In this document: one piece after another, positions 9,087 through 17,686 of the stretch
How positions within the stretch are numbered: position 1 is the first letter of the stretch
Layout of the letters: each line of letters begins with the position of its first letter
Source of the DNA: Pseudomonadota bacterium
Lineage (GTDB): Bacteria; Pseudomonadota; Gammaproteobacteria; Steroidobacterales; Steroidobacteraceae
NCBI GenBank assembly: GCA_018241505.1
Contig: JAFEDS010000018.1
Coordinates: 146,541 to 210,540, forward strand
Length of the DNA: 64,000 bases
Direction of reading: 5' to 3'
The notes under the pieces: generated by a model
Seen by the model: the letters and a program-made list of their open reading frames with translations, nothing else
Databases searched by the model: none
What the model was told of the DNA's origin: nothing
Made by a program: the position numbers and the translations under genes

Positions 9087-10280
9087 GCAGGGGACCGAGG
9101 GGATCTCACCACCCTGATGGAGCCGCTCGTCCTGGGCGAGGGGTCGCGCCACCGGGCCGAACTGACCGACCTCGCGCTCGAACTGGCCCAGCGCAGCGCC
9201 GGTTTCCGCCGGTCGCTGCCAGCAAGCCTGCTGACCTCGCTCGCGACGCTCGTGCGCGCGATGAACTGCTATTACAGCAATCTAATCGAGGGGCACGACA
9301 CGCACCCCGTCGACATTGAGCGCGCGCTTCAGGGCGACTACAGCCGCGACCCCAAGAAGCGCGATCTCCAGCTCGAAGCTCAGGCGCACATCGCGGTTCA
9401 ACAATGGATCGACGAAGGCGGCGTACGGGGGCGCGCCGTCACGGCGAACGCCATCCGCGAGATTCACCGGCGCTTCTGCGAGCTACTGCCGGGAGACATG
9501 CTCTGGGTCGAAAACCCGGACACACACGAGCGTATGCAGGTTACTCCGGGCGAGCTACGTCAGACTGATGTCAGGGTTGGCGGTCATATCGCCATCAGCG
9601 CGCCTGCCGTTCCGCGCTTTCTCGCACGATTTGAGGCGGTGTACAGCCGGCTTGGCAAGTCCGAGACGATCCTTGCCGCCCCCGCCGCGCATCACCGCCT
9701 CGCGTGGATACACCCGCTCCTCGATGGCAATGGCCGCGTCGCGCGGCTGATGTCGCATGCAACACTACTCGACGTGCTCGACACTGGCGCGGTGTGGTCG
9801 GTCGCGCGTGGCCTCGCGCGCAGCGTCGCGACCTACAAGGGTCATCTGGCATCCTGCGACCAGACGAGGCGCAATGATCTCGATGGCCGCGGCAATCTCA
9901 GCGAGGAAGCGTTGGCGGAATTCACCCGCTTTTTCCTAACCACCTGCCTCGATCAAGTCACCTTCATGGAAGGCCTCATGCAGCCCGACACGCTGCGCGC
10001 GCGCATTCTGCTTTGGGCGGAAGAACAAGTCCGCCTCGACCGCCTCCCGCCGAGATCGGGCGCAATCCTCGAGGCCGTGCTCTATCGCGGCGAACTGCCG
10101 CGCGGTGATGCCGCCGGCATCGTTGGCACGGGAGACCGCCAGGCCCGCCGTGTCGTCTCTGGCCTAATCGAACATGGAGTGTTGATCTCAGAGAGCAGCC
10201 GTGCGCCGTTGCGGCTAGCATTTCCGGCGGCGCTCGCATCACGCTGGATGCCGGGTTTGTTTCCTGACCGGTCTCCCTAA
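9045..10280 (+). CDS. Fic-domain AMP-transferase, class II with N-terminal inhibitory helix
   Basis: The protein has 411 residues. The Fic catalytic loop is intact: His223 in HPLLDGNGRVAR, with the anion-binding GNGR that holds the nucleotide phosphates. The N-terminal inhibitory motif [S/T]xxxE[G/N] is present as SNLIEG at residues 78-83 (Glu82), which places it in class II, where the protein inhibits itself. The C-terminal ~100 residues look like a winged-helix domain (PRGDAAGIVGTGDRQARRVV), as in many chromosomal Fic/DUF4172-type proteins. No antitoxin gene is adjacent, which agrees with self-inhibition. The target is unknown. Confidence 0.9.
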   Translation: MASDKADRKPDLKAAGDRGDLTTLMEPLVLGEGSRHRAELTDLALELAQRSAGFRRSLPASLLTSLATLVRAMNCYYSNLIEGHDTHPVDIERALQGDYSRDPKKRDLQLEAQAHIAVQQWIDEGGVRGRAVTANAIREIHRRFCELLPGDMLWVENPDTHERMQVTPGELRQTDVRVGGHIAISAPAVPRFLARFEAVYSRLGKSETILAAPAAHHRLAWIHPLLDGNGRVARLMSHATLLDVLDTGAVWSVARGLARSVATYKGHLASCDQTRRNDLDGRGNLSEEALAEFTRFFLTTCLDQVTFMEGLMQPDTLRARILLWAEEQVRLDRLPPRSGAILEAVLYRGELPRGDAAGIVGTGDRQARRVVSGLIEHGVLISESSRAPLRLAFPAALASRWMPGLFPDRSP

Positions 10281-10339
10281 ATGCAATGGCTCGACGGAAA
10301 CCCGGGACTTGCGCAAATCAGCCGCGACCGTCGCCTGCC

Positions 10340-10543
10340 TCACTCGACATCGTATTCGTCATCGAGTACATCGATGTGTTCAACAGTTGTTTTGACGAAG
10401 CAAGCCGAGTGGCAAAACCATTGTTGTTCACGCTGCTTTTCTTGCGGCCCATTCCATCGCGTCACTAGAATGAGAGCGGTAATGTCTCCCTCGATTGCCT
10501 GGTGGCAAAAGCAACATTCATAGGCGAGTTTGTCGTCACTCAT
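10340..10543 (-). CDS. Small cysteine-rich (probable zinc-binding) protein, 67 aa
   Basis: Starting at the ATG at 10543 (MSDDKLAYECCFCHQ), the protein contains two Cys/His pairs, CCFCHQ and WFCHSACF, about 35 residues apart, consistent with a one-zinc ribbon. The C-terminus is acidic (DVLDDEYDVE). A longer version from 10594 is possible, but its extra residues are low-complexity. I recognise the type as a small conserved hypothetical, with no known function. It lies between the fic gene and the initiator tRNA. Confidence 0.6.
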   Translation of the reverse strand: MSDDKLAYECCFCHQAIEGDITALILVTRWNGPQEKQREQQWFCHSACFVKTTVEHIDVLDDEYDVE

Positions 10544-10630
10544 AATGAACGGTGGGGTGGGTCCCGCGCGGCGGGGAATGGCGTTGCCGGTCAATGCAAA
10601 CGCTTTGGGAGCAGAATCGACGGGAATCTT

Positions 10631-10707
<77 letters not shown>

Positions 10708-10721
10708 CCAGACTGAGCCGC

Positions 10722-12386
10722 TCATTGTACAAGCCTCGCTCTGGTGCAGCAAGCCCCCGCGGCCGCGCGGTTTTGCGATCCGGCCGGCGAGTCCGCCGCC
10801 TCATCCCCATTCAGTAACCGGTAAAGCGCCTCCGGATTCACCGGCTTAATCAAATGATGATCAAACCCCGCGCGCCGTGACCGCTCGAGCGCATCCGGTG
10901 TCCCATAGCCCGTCAGAGCCACGAGCAGGGCGTGACGCTCATTCGCAGCAGCCTCGCTGCGGAAGAGCCGCGCGATCTCGTAGCCGTCGATGCCAGGCAG
11001 GCCGACGTCGATGAACGCCACGTCGAAGGGTTGTGTGCGCAGGAGCCTCAAGCCCGATAGTCCTTCCTCTGCCTCCATCACCTGGTGTCCTTCGAGCTCC
11101 AGCATCATCCGAAACATCTCGCGAGCGTCACGATTGTCCTCAATGATCACCACGCGCCGGTGGGTGGAACTTGTGCGTGGCTCGTCGCCGACGTTGCCCT
11201 GAGCGCCGACCGCGGGGACCTTGGGCAGGCGGACCGTGAATAAGCTGCCGCAGTTCGCACCTGCGCTGGATACCGTGACGGATCCGTTGTGGAGCTCAAC
11301 CAGACGTCGGACGAGGGTCAGGCCGATGCCAAGGCCGCCTTGCGAGCGATCGAGTGTCTGTTCGCCCTGCACGAACAGGTCGAAGACGCGCGGAAGGAGA
11401 TCCGGTGCGATTCCAAAGCCGTCATCCTGAACCCGCAGAACCGCTTCCTCGCCCTCAATGCTCAACGAGATGGTCACCTTGCCGCCGATCGGGGTGTACT
11501 TCACCGCGTTGCCGATAATGTTCGCGACAACCTGCTCCATTCGGACGGCATCGCCGTCGATCCAGGCCTGTGCAGTGTTCACCGAGAAGGAATGTTCGGC
11601 GTCGCGCTCCGTGAACACGGCTGAGGTCCTGCGCACCAGGTCGCACAAGTCTATGGCGCGACGATCGAGGGCAATCTTACCGGTCACCACGCGGCCAACA
11701 TCGAGCAGATCATCCACCATGCGGGACAGGTGGTTGACCTGCCGGCCAATGATGAGGCGGGCACGTGCAAGCGCGCTCTCCCGTCCGTTCGCTGTCTCCA
11801 GCACCTGCACCGCGGCGGTGATGGCACTCAAAGGATTGCGCAGCTCGTGGGCCAGCATGGCCATGAACTCATCCTTGGCCTGGCTCTGTTGTTGCGCAAC
11901 CAGCAATTCGCTGATGTCGGTGATAATCAGATTGCGGCGTTCGACTTCGTCAGTCACGGAGGTGTTGAACGATAGCAGGACGTCGATAGTGCGGCCGTCA
12001 GCGGCGGCCAGGCGTGCGCGCCGTTTGCCGCTGCCGGCGGCGAGCAGCGACCGGTACGACGGCCGGTCGGTCCCCGCAATAAAACGTTCCATGGAGCCGC
12101 CCACCACAGCCTCGAGCGGCATCGAAACCAACTCAGCGAAGCGCTTGTTGCAATAGGTGATATCGCCCTCGGTGGTGAGGATGGCGGCGCCTTCCAACAT
12201 GGCTTCGATCAGGTTGCGGTAGGGTTGTTCCGCGCTGCGCAGTGCAAAGATCTGCTCGCCGCGCGGCCCTTGAACTATGAAAGCGTCGATTTCGCCGGAG
12301 CGCACCGCGCGCAGCGTGTCCTCGGCCTCTTCGAGTCGCTCGGTGAGACTGCGGATCTGCTCCTCGGCGCTGACTTCATCCCGCAT
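10722..12386 (-). CDS. PAS hybrid histidine kinase linked to the KaiBC operon
   Basis: Cytoplasmic hybrid sensor kinase of 554 residues. In order: a short coiled coil (8-35), a PAS domain (about 55-165), a dimerisation domain with His180 in MLAHELRNPL, an ATPase domain (N-box NIIGNAVKYTP, G-boxes DDGFGIA and GGLGIGLTLV), and a C-terminal receiver with Asp460 in FIDVGLPGIDG. No membrane segment is present. It starts 5 bases after the second kaiB stop, so it belongs to the kaiC-kaiB-kaiB unit. By analogy with SasA in cyanobacteria it may read the state of the Kai proteins, but it lacks SasA's KaiB-like sensor, so the link is inferred from gene order. Confidence 0.9.
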   Translation of the reverse strand: MRDEVSAEEQIRSLTERLEEAEDTLRAVRSGEIDAFIVQGPRGEQIFALRSAEQPYRNLIEAMLEGAAILTTEGDITYCNKRFAELVSMPLEAVVGGSMERFIAGTDRPSYRSLLAAGSGKRRARLAAADGRTIDVLLSFNTSVTDEVERRNLIITDISELLVAQQQSQAKDEFMAMLAHELRNPLSAITAAVQVLETANGRESALARARLIIGRQVNHLSRMVDDLLDVGRVVTGKIALDRRAIDLCDLVRRTSAVFTERDAEHSFSVNTAQAWIDGDAVRMEQVVANIIGNAVKYTPIGGKVTISLSIEGEEAVLRVQDDGFGIAPDLLPRVFDLFVQGEQTLDRSQGGLGIGLTLVRRLVELHNGSVTVSSAGANCGSLFTVRLPKVPAVGAQGNVGDEPRTSSTHRRVVIIEDNRDAREMFRMMLELEGHQVMEAEEGLSGLRLLRTQPFDVAFIDVGLPGIDGYEIARLFRSEAAANERHALLVALTGYGTPDALERSRRAGFDHHLIKPVNPEALYRLLNGDEAADSPAGSQNRAAAGACCTRARLVQ

Positions 12387-12391
12387 GGCAG

Positions 12392-12667
12392 CTACTTCCG
12401 TGGAACGAGGTCGAGTCCCACGAGGATCCGCTCCTCGTTGGACATGTCGCCAATGAGCCGCCGCAGCGGCAACGGGAGCTTCCTGATGAGAGTGGGGGCT
12501 GCAATGAGCTGCTCGATTCGGGCGAGGTCGGGTTGCTGGTACACGTCAATGACCTGCAGGTCATAGCGGCCTTCGAGATGCTTTCGACAGAACGCACGCA
12601 CGTTCTCGACGGCACGGGTGGACCGGGCGGTCATCCCCGTGACATACAGTTTGAGAACGTACTCCAT
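12392..12667 (-). CDS. kaiB: KaiB-family protein (second copy)
   Basis: A 91-residue thioredoxin-like KaiB domain protein. The start is ATG at 12667 (MEYVLKLYVTG); a longer frame upstream is out-of-family and overlaps the other kaiB. Typical KaiB landmarks are LKLYVTG at the first strand, a YDLQVIDVYQQP segment, the cis-proline loop APTLIRKLP and a C-terminal GDMSNEERILVGLDL. In the clock, KaiB switches fold and binds the CI ring of KaiC. It is separated by 8 bases from the other kaiB and by 5 from the kinase gene. The two copies are diverged, suggesting distinct roles. Confidence 0.93.
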   Translation of the reverse strand: MEYVLKLYVTGMTARSTRAVENVRAFCRKHLEGRYDLQVIDVYQQPDLARIEQLIAAPTLIRKLPLPLRRLIGDMSNEERILVGLDLVPRK

Positions 12668-12675
12668 GCATATTC

Positions 12676-12981
12676 CTATGCAGCGCCCATGCTGACGTCG
12701 AGGCCGGCGAGCACGCGCTGGGTGTTGGAAAGATCGCCGATGATTTTCTTCACCGGCTCGGGCATGCGCCGCACCAGCGTGGGGACCGCGAGAATCTGAT
12801 CGCCTCGTGCCAGCGCCGGGTCCCGCATCAGGTCGATCATTTCGATGCGGTAGCGGTTGGTCAGATACTCCTCGCAGATGCGCTTCAGGTTGGCAAAGGC
12901 GCGCATGCATTTCGGGGTCTGGCCTGCGACATACAGACGCAGCACAAAATCATCAGAAGAAGTTGTTTCCATGAGCGTCAT
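12676..12981 (-). CDS. kaiB: KaiB-family protein (first copy)
   Basis: A 101-residue protein starting [21 protein letters not shown]. The KaiB core is complete: [32 protein letters not shown], the cis-proline loop [11 protein letters not shown] and [19 protein letters not shown]. Its ATG overlaps the kaiC stop by four bases (ATGA), showing translational coupling with KaiC and making this the likely direct KaiC partner. A second Met at residue 4 could also be the start. Neither copy has the longer C-terminus of cyanobacterial KaiB. Confidence 0.93.
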   Translation of the reverse strand: MTLMETTSSDDFVLRLYVAGQTPKCMRAFANLKRICEEYLTNRYRIEMIDLMRDPALARGDQILAVPTLVRRMPEPVKKIIGDLSNTQRVLAGLDVSMGAA

Positions 12982-14435
12982 CCTCTGCCGTCAGTGAGCC
13001 GCAGACCATGGTTGGTGAGCGCGAAATCATGGACACGATTGGAATGTGCCATGCCGCGCGATTTGAGAATGCGCATTGAGCGCTTGCGCTCGCGTTCGAC
13101 TTCATCGATCGTCAGAACGATCCAGGTGTCCATGAGCGAGGAAATGCCGGCCTCCGAGTCCTCGTAATCGCCGCTGGCGGCAGTGAGGCTGGTGAACAAC
13201 CCGGTCACGCCGCCTACCTTGAGGTGGTCGATGATACGCATCAACATCGCCCGTACATCGTTTTGCGTGCCTACACTCAGCAGGTTGGTCACTGCATCGA
13301 CCACTGTCACGGAGGGCGTGAATTCGCGCACTTCCAGGTACATCGAGGCCAAGTGAGTTTCCAGTCCCGCGCGCGACGGACGCTCGGCCTTGAAGTACAA
13401 CACGCCCGAGTCGATCCAAGGTTGCAGATCGATCCCGATCGAGCGCATGTTGCGAATCAGTTGCTGCGGGGACTCCTCGAAGAGGTAGTACAGGACCCGC
13501 TCGCCGCGGCGGCAGGCGGCATCCGTAAAGTGGGCCGCGAGGCTCGTCTTGCCGGTGCCCGCGGTGCCGGATACCAACACTGTGCTGCCGCGGAAATAGC
13601 CCTGACCGCCGAGCATCTGATCCAACTCCCGCACGCCGCTGGAAATGCGTTCGCCGGAGGCATTGTGCTCGAGTCCCAGCGAGGTGACGGGCAGGACACT
13701 CAGGCCGTTGCGATCGATGAGAAACGGATATTCGTTGGTGCCGTGGTGCGAGCCGCGATACTTCACAACCCGCAGCCGGCGCGTTGACACCTGTTCGGTG
13801 ACCCGATGGTCGAGCAGGATCACGGCGTCCGATACGTACTCTTCGAGTCCCTGTCGTGTCAGGGTTCCCTCGCCGCGCTCGGCGGTGATGACGGCTGTCA
13901 GACCTTTGTCCTTCAGCCAACGAAACAGGCGGCGCAGCTCGGCTCGCAGGATGTTGGCGTTGTCGAGCCCTGAAAACAGCGACTCGATGGTATCCAGCAC
14001 GATGCGTTTCGCCCCGGTGGAGCGCACGGCGTGATCCAGGCGGACGAACAGGCCCTCGAGATCGTATTCGCCGGTTTCCTCGATCTCGCTGCGCTCGATG
14101 CGGACGTAGTCAATGAACAGCTTGCCCGCTTCAACGAGCGCGTGCAGGTCGAATCCGAGGGAGGCGACGTCGCTGGCGATTTCGTCGCCGTTTTCCTCGA
14201 AGGTCATGAGCACCCCGGGCTCGTTGAACACTTCCGCGCCGTAGACCAGGAAGCTGGTTGCCAACAGAGTCTTGCCGGAGCCTGCGCCGCCGCAGATCAG
14301 AGTGGGGCGGCCGAGGGGCAGGCCCCCGTCGGTAATCTCATCGAGGCCCTGTATGCCGGTGGCGGCCTTGCGAAGGGCGCTGCGGCGCGCAGGGGTAGGG
14401 TGCGAGTGTTGCATCGTTGGGAAACAACGAAGCAA
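12978..14435 (-). CDS. kaiC: KaiC-family double-domain RecA-like ATPase/kinase
   Basis: The protein has 485 residues with two KaiC repeats. The first has Walker A GGAGSGKT (49-56), catalytic Glu80-Glu81 (TFEENGDE) and Walker B RIVLDT (144-149). The second has Walker A GTAGTGKT (290-297), catalytic Glu320-Glu321 (LFEESPQQ) and Walker B VTVVDA. The autophosphorylation position that is Ser431-Thr432 in cyanobacterial KaiC reads Ser432-Ser433 here (GISSLMDT). Both active sites look intact, so ATPase and autokinase activity are expected. It is first gene of the unit kaiC-kaiB-kaiB-kinase. There is no kaiA, as is usual outside cyanobacteria. An internal Met8 is an alternative start. Confidence 0.95.
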   Translation of the reverse strand: MLRCFPTMQHSHPTPARRSALRKAATGIQGLDEITDGGLPLGRPTLICGGAGSGKTLLATSFLVYGAEVFNEPGVLMTFEENGDEIASDVASLGFDLHALVEAGKLFIDYVRIERSEIEETGEYDLEGLFVRLDHAVRSTGAKRIVLDTIESLFSGLDNANILRAELRRLFRWLKDKGLTAVITAERGEGTLTRQGLEEYVSDAVILLDHRVTEQVSTRRLRVVKYRGSHHGTNEYPFLIDRNGLSVLPVTSLGLEHNASGERISSGVRELDQMLGGQGYFRGSTVLVSGTAGTGKTSLAAHFTDAACRRGERVLYYLFEESPQQLIRNMRSIGIDLQPWIDSGVLYFKAERPSRAGLETHLASMYLEVREFTPSVTVVDAVTNLLSVGTQNDVRAMLMRIIDHLKVGGVTGLFTSLTAASGDYEDSEAGISSLMDTWIVLTIDEVERERKRSMRILKSRGMAHSNRVHDFALTNHGLRLTDGRG

Positions 14436-14529
14436 ATAACAGGCCTGACGAAGCGGCCGCGGCCCGCTTACGCCCGAGCCGCAGCCAACGCCCTGTCAGT
14501 TGGGCGCAAACGCCTGTAAAAACGACACG

Positions 14530-14955
14530 TCAGGGCGCTTTTTGCAACGCCGTCGTGATCAACTTTACCAACTCCACCGCTTCACCCTGATCCAACGAGC
14601 GCGCGGCCCAGCGCAACCCCAGGCCTTCGTTCGGTCCCGGCCGGGGGATGATGTGGAAATGCACGTGGAACACGGCCTGGTGAGCCCCCGGTCCATTGTT
14701 CTCGAGCACGTTGTACTCGCGGACGCCCGTGGCTGCCATGACCGCCCGGCAGATCCGTGGCAGGACCCTGCCCAGGGCGGCCGCCGATTCATCCGACAAC
14801 TGGTCGAGGGTCGCGGCCGGCTCCTTGGGGACCACGAGGGTATGCCCCCGGGTCAATGGGTTGATATCCAGGAAGGCGAGCACCCGGTCGTCCTCGTAGA
14901 CCCTGTGGCAGGGGATCTCGCCGGCAATGATCTTTCCAAAAATGGTGTCCGCCAT
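14530..14955 (-). CDS. HIT family nucleotide hydrolase
   Basis: A 141-residue histidine-triad protein. The active-site triad HVHFHII is present near residue 95, and the N-terminal FGKIIAGEIPCHRVYEDD and PLTRGHTLVVPK segments are classic for bacterial HinT-like proteins. Members hydrolyse purine nucleoside phosphoramidates or aminoacyl-adenylates in the cytoplasm. It is on the same strand as the kaiC operon, about 95 bases before it, but a joint transcript is unproven. Confidence 0.92.
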   Translation of the reverse strand: MADTIFGKIIAGEIPCHRVYEDDRVLAFLDINPLTRGHTLVVPKEPAATLDQLSDESAAALGRVLPRICRAVMAATGVREYNVLENNGPGAHQAVFHVHFHIIPRPGPNEGLGLRWAARSLDQGEAVELVKLITTALQKAP

Positions 14956-15065
14956 GTGACTCTCCCAGGTTTAGAGTCAAATTCTAAGGCACAGTGAGGC
15001 GGCCGGAACCGGAACATGCGCCGGTCCGGCCCGTCTATTGGACTATTCAGCACTGGGAATCGGAC

Positions 15066-15398
15066 GTGTTACAGGCCTTGGTCAGATTCTTTTCGCCCTT
15101 CGGGCTCATGAAGGATGTGAGCCGCGGCTCCAAGGAAGAGCGCATGGCGGCCTATCGCCACAATCGCCGCATGCGCGGGCACCTGCCAATCTGCATGTTG
15201 AGGTGGGCTGCGAGTTGCAGTGTCGCGGTCTTGTTGACTGCCTACTTCGACGCCCTGGGAGGCGGCGCGGCCGCTGCGGGAACGCCCAGCATTTTTGTGC
15301 TACTCGCCGCCGCGTGCGCAACCTTCATCGCCTGCGGCGTATGCGTCCTCTTCGTCACCGCTTACGTGTACTTTTATCTAGCCCACCACGATTTTTAA
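15066..15398 (+). CDS. Small membrane protein of unknown function, two transmembrane helices
   Basis: From the GTG at 15066 the frame encodes 110 residues: a basic, soluble N-terminus (RGSKEERMAAYRHNRRMR) then two hydrophobic helices (about LRWAASCSVAVLLTAYF and FVLLAAACATFIACGVCVLF). A GTG at 14994 would add 24 residues with no hydrophobic character. I do not recognise a family. It converges with the AcoR-like gene, whose stop codon is 8 bases downstream. Confidence 0.6.
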   Translation: MLQALVRFFSPFGLMKDVSRGSKEERMAAYRHNRRMRGHLPICMLRWAASCSVAVLLTAYFDALGGGAAAAGTPSIFVLLAAACATFIACGVCVLFVTAYVYFYLAHHDF

Positions 15399-15406
15399 TG
15401 TTCTGG

Positions 15407-17371
15407 CTAGCGGCGAGCTGACGACTGCCTCGACGGAAACGCTATACCTAAGCGCCGCATCTTGCGGTACAGCGTGTTGCGTCCGATGCCGAGCTTCGAG
15501 GCAACACGGCTGATATTGCCATGATGCAGATCGATCTCACGCAACAGCGCCGCCCGCTCCGCCTTCTCCAGCGGATTGAGCGATTGCGTCTCAGGGGAAG
15601 CCTCGCGGGTCTGTGTCTCGGCTACGGGCACGCCAATGCCGTAGTCGGACGGAAGGTTGCCGATGTCGAGCCGGTCGCTGGTGCGCATCGCGATCATGCC
15701 GCGCAGGACGTTCCGTAGCTGGCGGATGTTGCCCGGCCAGGAATGAGCGCACAGCGCCTCGACGAGATCCTCGCTCAAGGTGACCGAGGGTGTGGCCGCG
15801 ACTTCCTGCGCGAAAATGTGACGGATGAGGGCGGACTTGTCCTGCCGTTCGCGCAGCGGCGGTAACGGTAACACCAACCCCTGCAGGCGATAGAACAGGT
15901 CCTCGCGGAATTCCCCGCGCCGTACCTTTTCCTGCAGGTTGCCCCGGATAGCGCAAACGAGGCGCACATCCACCTTGACCGCCGGTTCGCTCCCGTGCGG
16001 CATCAGCTCCCGCTCTTCAATCACGTGCAGAAGTTGCGCTTGCAGCTCCAGGGGCAGGTCGCCGACATCATCGAGGAACAGCATGCCGCCGTTAGCCTGG
16101 GCAATCCGGCCGCGATCGTTGTCACCCGGTCCGCTGCCACCGCGTCCAAACAACTCATTCTGCATGAGCATCTCGGGCAGAGACCCGCAGTTGACCGCCA
16201 CGAACGGCTTGTCGGCTCGCTCGCTGGCTGAGTGCAGCGCCCGCGCAAAAAACTCCTTACCCGTGCCCGACTCACCGGCCAGCAGCAGGGGAACATCGCG
16301 CGATTCCAGCCGTTTGGCGGCCTGAATGTTGCGCCCCATGACCGGATCGCCGAGATCCAGCTCGTCCAGGACACTGCGGCTGATGGACGGAGCACCCCTC
16401 TCTTCATCCGGTGTGGGTTGTTGTTTGCCCGCCTGCAGGCGCTTGGATTGCGGCGCTTGCGCGACCGCGAAGAAACGCCCGCCATGACGGGTCTCGTAGA
16501 TGGGCAGGGCGTGGAATGATTTCTTCTGGCTGCGGCCCAGGAGCGCCGACAGCGAGATGTTGAAGACGCGCTCGAGCGGCGCGCCAATCAGCTCGCCCGC
16601 GCCTTTGCAACCCAACTGGAACAGCGCGTTTCGGTCGAGGGCGGCAATGGTGCCCGCCGCATCCAGCGCAATGATGCCTTCGCCCCACGTGCCGACCAGC
16701 TCCGGCCGGCTGTGAAAGCGCACCACGAAGCCATCGCGGAACTTGTTGAGGAACAGCCGGTTCTCAATCATCTGCGCCGACATGTTCACCAGCACGAGCG
16801 TGTGCTGTTGGGCGCGGTCGGATTCGCCGGACGCATCCAGTACGGCAACCAACTCGCCGCGATAGTCGAAAATGGGCGCCGCGCAACAGGTGAGGCCGGT
16901 GTTGCGCGAAAAGAAATGCTGGTCGCGGTGAATGATGAGCGGCGCGCGCTCAATCAGGCACGTGCCCATGCCGTTGGTGCCGCCGTGCTCCTCGCTCCAG
17001 ACCGCTCCGAGCACCAGCCCGGTTCTGAATGCGGCGTTGCGAAAGCTCAGGTCCCCGTAGTAATCCAGCAGCACCCCATCATGGTCGGTCAGGATGATGG
17101 AGTATCCCGAACCGGCAAGCTGGTGGTACAGGTGAGCCATCTCGGCATCGGCAAACGACACCAGCTCGAGGTTGGCTTCCTTGCGGGCCAGCCGCTCTTC
17201 GCGGGGCAACACGAACGGCTCGCGCTGCGACTGCGGATCGAGGTGATACTGACTGAGGCAGCGCACCCACGAGCGTTTGACGTAGTCGGGTGTTGCCGCA
17301 CCGTCCTCGCGTGCCGTGCCCTTCAGAACAGACTGAATGTATCGGGTGTGACTTCCAATTGGCTGGAGCAT
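15407..17371 (-). CDS. AcoR-like GAF/AAA+/Fis-type transcriptional activator lacking the GAFTGA loop
   Basis: The ATG at 17371 is preceded by GGGGGAGG and gives 654 residues. Domain order: N-terminal GAF-like sensor (about 70-220), a PAS-like segment (about 235-300), an AAA+ domain with Walker A GESGTGKE and Walker B GGMLFLDDVGDLP, and a Fis-type HTH at the end (NISRVASKLGIGRNTLYRKM). The sigma-54-contacting GAFTGA loop, expected right after ELFG, is replaced by RGGSGPGDNDRG, so contact with sigma-54 is doubtful; TyrR-type proteins with the same loss work with sigma-70. It is divergent from frmA-gfa, and I infer it controls them. Confidence 0.88.
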   Translation of the reverse strand: MLQPIGSHTRYIQSVLKGTAREDGAATPDYVKRSWVRCLSQYHLDPQSQREPFVLPREERLARKEANLELVSFADAEMAHLYHQLAGSGYSIILTDHDGVLLDYYGDLSFRNAAFRTGLVLGAVWSEEHGGTNGMGTCLIERAPLIIHRDQHFFSRNTGLTCCAAPIFDYRGELVAVLDASGESDRAQQHTLVLVNMSAQMIENRLFLNKFRDGFVVRFHSRPELVGTWGEGIIALDAAGTIAALDRNALFQLGCKGAGELIGAPLERVFNISLSALLGRSQKKSFHALPIYETRHGGRFFAVAQAPQSKRLQAGKQQPTPDEERGAPSISRSVLDELDLGDPVMGRNIQAAKRLESRDVPLLLAGESGTGKEFFARALHSASERADKPFVAVNCGSLPEMLMQNELFGRGGSGPGDNDRGRIAQANGGMLFLDDVGDLPLELQAQLLHVIEERELMPHGSEPAVKVDVRLVCAIRGNLQEKVRRGEFREDLFYRLQGLVLPLPPLRERQDKSALIRHIFAQEVAATPSVTLSEDLVEALCAHSWPGNIRQLRNVLRGMIAMRTSDRLDIGNLPSDYGIGVPVAETQTREASPETQSLNPLEKAERAALLREIDLHHGNISRVASKLGIGRNTLYRKMRRLGIAFPSRQSSARR

Positions 17372-17439
17372 TGCCTCCCCCTCATGTCTGGCTGAGCTCC
17401 GGGTGTTCGCGAATGCGATCACCCCCTTGCGATCCAGTA

Positions 17440-17455
17440 TGCCACGTGCGTGGCA
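17440..17455. promoter_or_regulatory. Perfect inverted repeat between the regulator gene and frmA, likely operator
   Basis: TGCCACG-TG-CGTGGCA forms 7-bp perfect arms with a 2-base centre. It lies 68 bases upstream of the regulator start and about 230 upstream of frmA, where an enhancer-type site for a Fis-type HTH dimer would be expected. No GG-N10-GC sigma-54 promoter was found in the 315-base gap. Confidence 0.55.
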
Positions 17456-17686
17456 CAACGTACCCGATGAGCATCGGAATCGATACACCGCCCCCGGTCA
17501 GTGGTCCTTTTTGGAACACTGGGCTTCCATGGGGCGCCGCAAACCGGCTTTTTATTGCTCCTGCGGACTATATGTATAGATTGCCGCGTTGGACTCGCCG
17601 TTCCGATGCGCGCAGACTGCGCGCGTCGTCCGGCGCGCACGCCGGCAAGCTCTCTCGGGTCAAGTCAATCTGGAAATCCACTAGCT

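Noticed and set aside
12668-12910. An N-terminal extension of the second KaiB to 172 residues
   Set aside because: The added part is the first kaiB read in another frame and has no family similarity; ATG at 12667 gives a normal-length KaiB.
17372-17686. A sigma-54 promoter for frmA
   Set aside because: TGGCA occurs within the palindrome but no GC lies 10 bases after GG on either strand.
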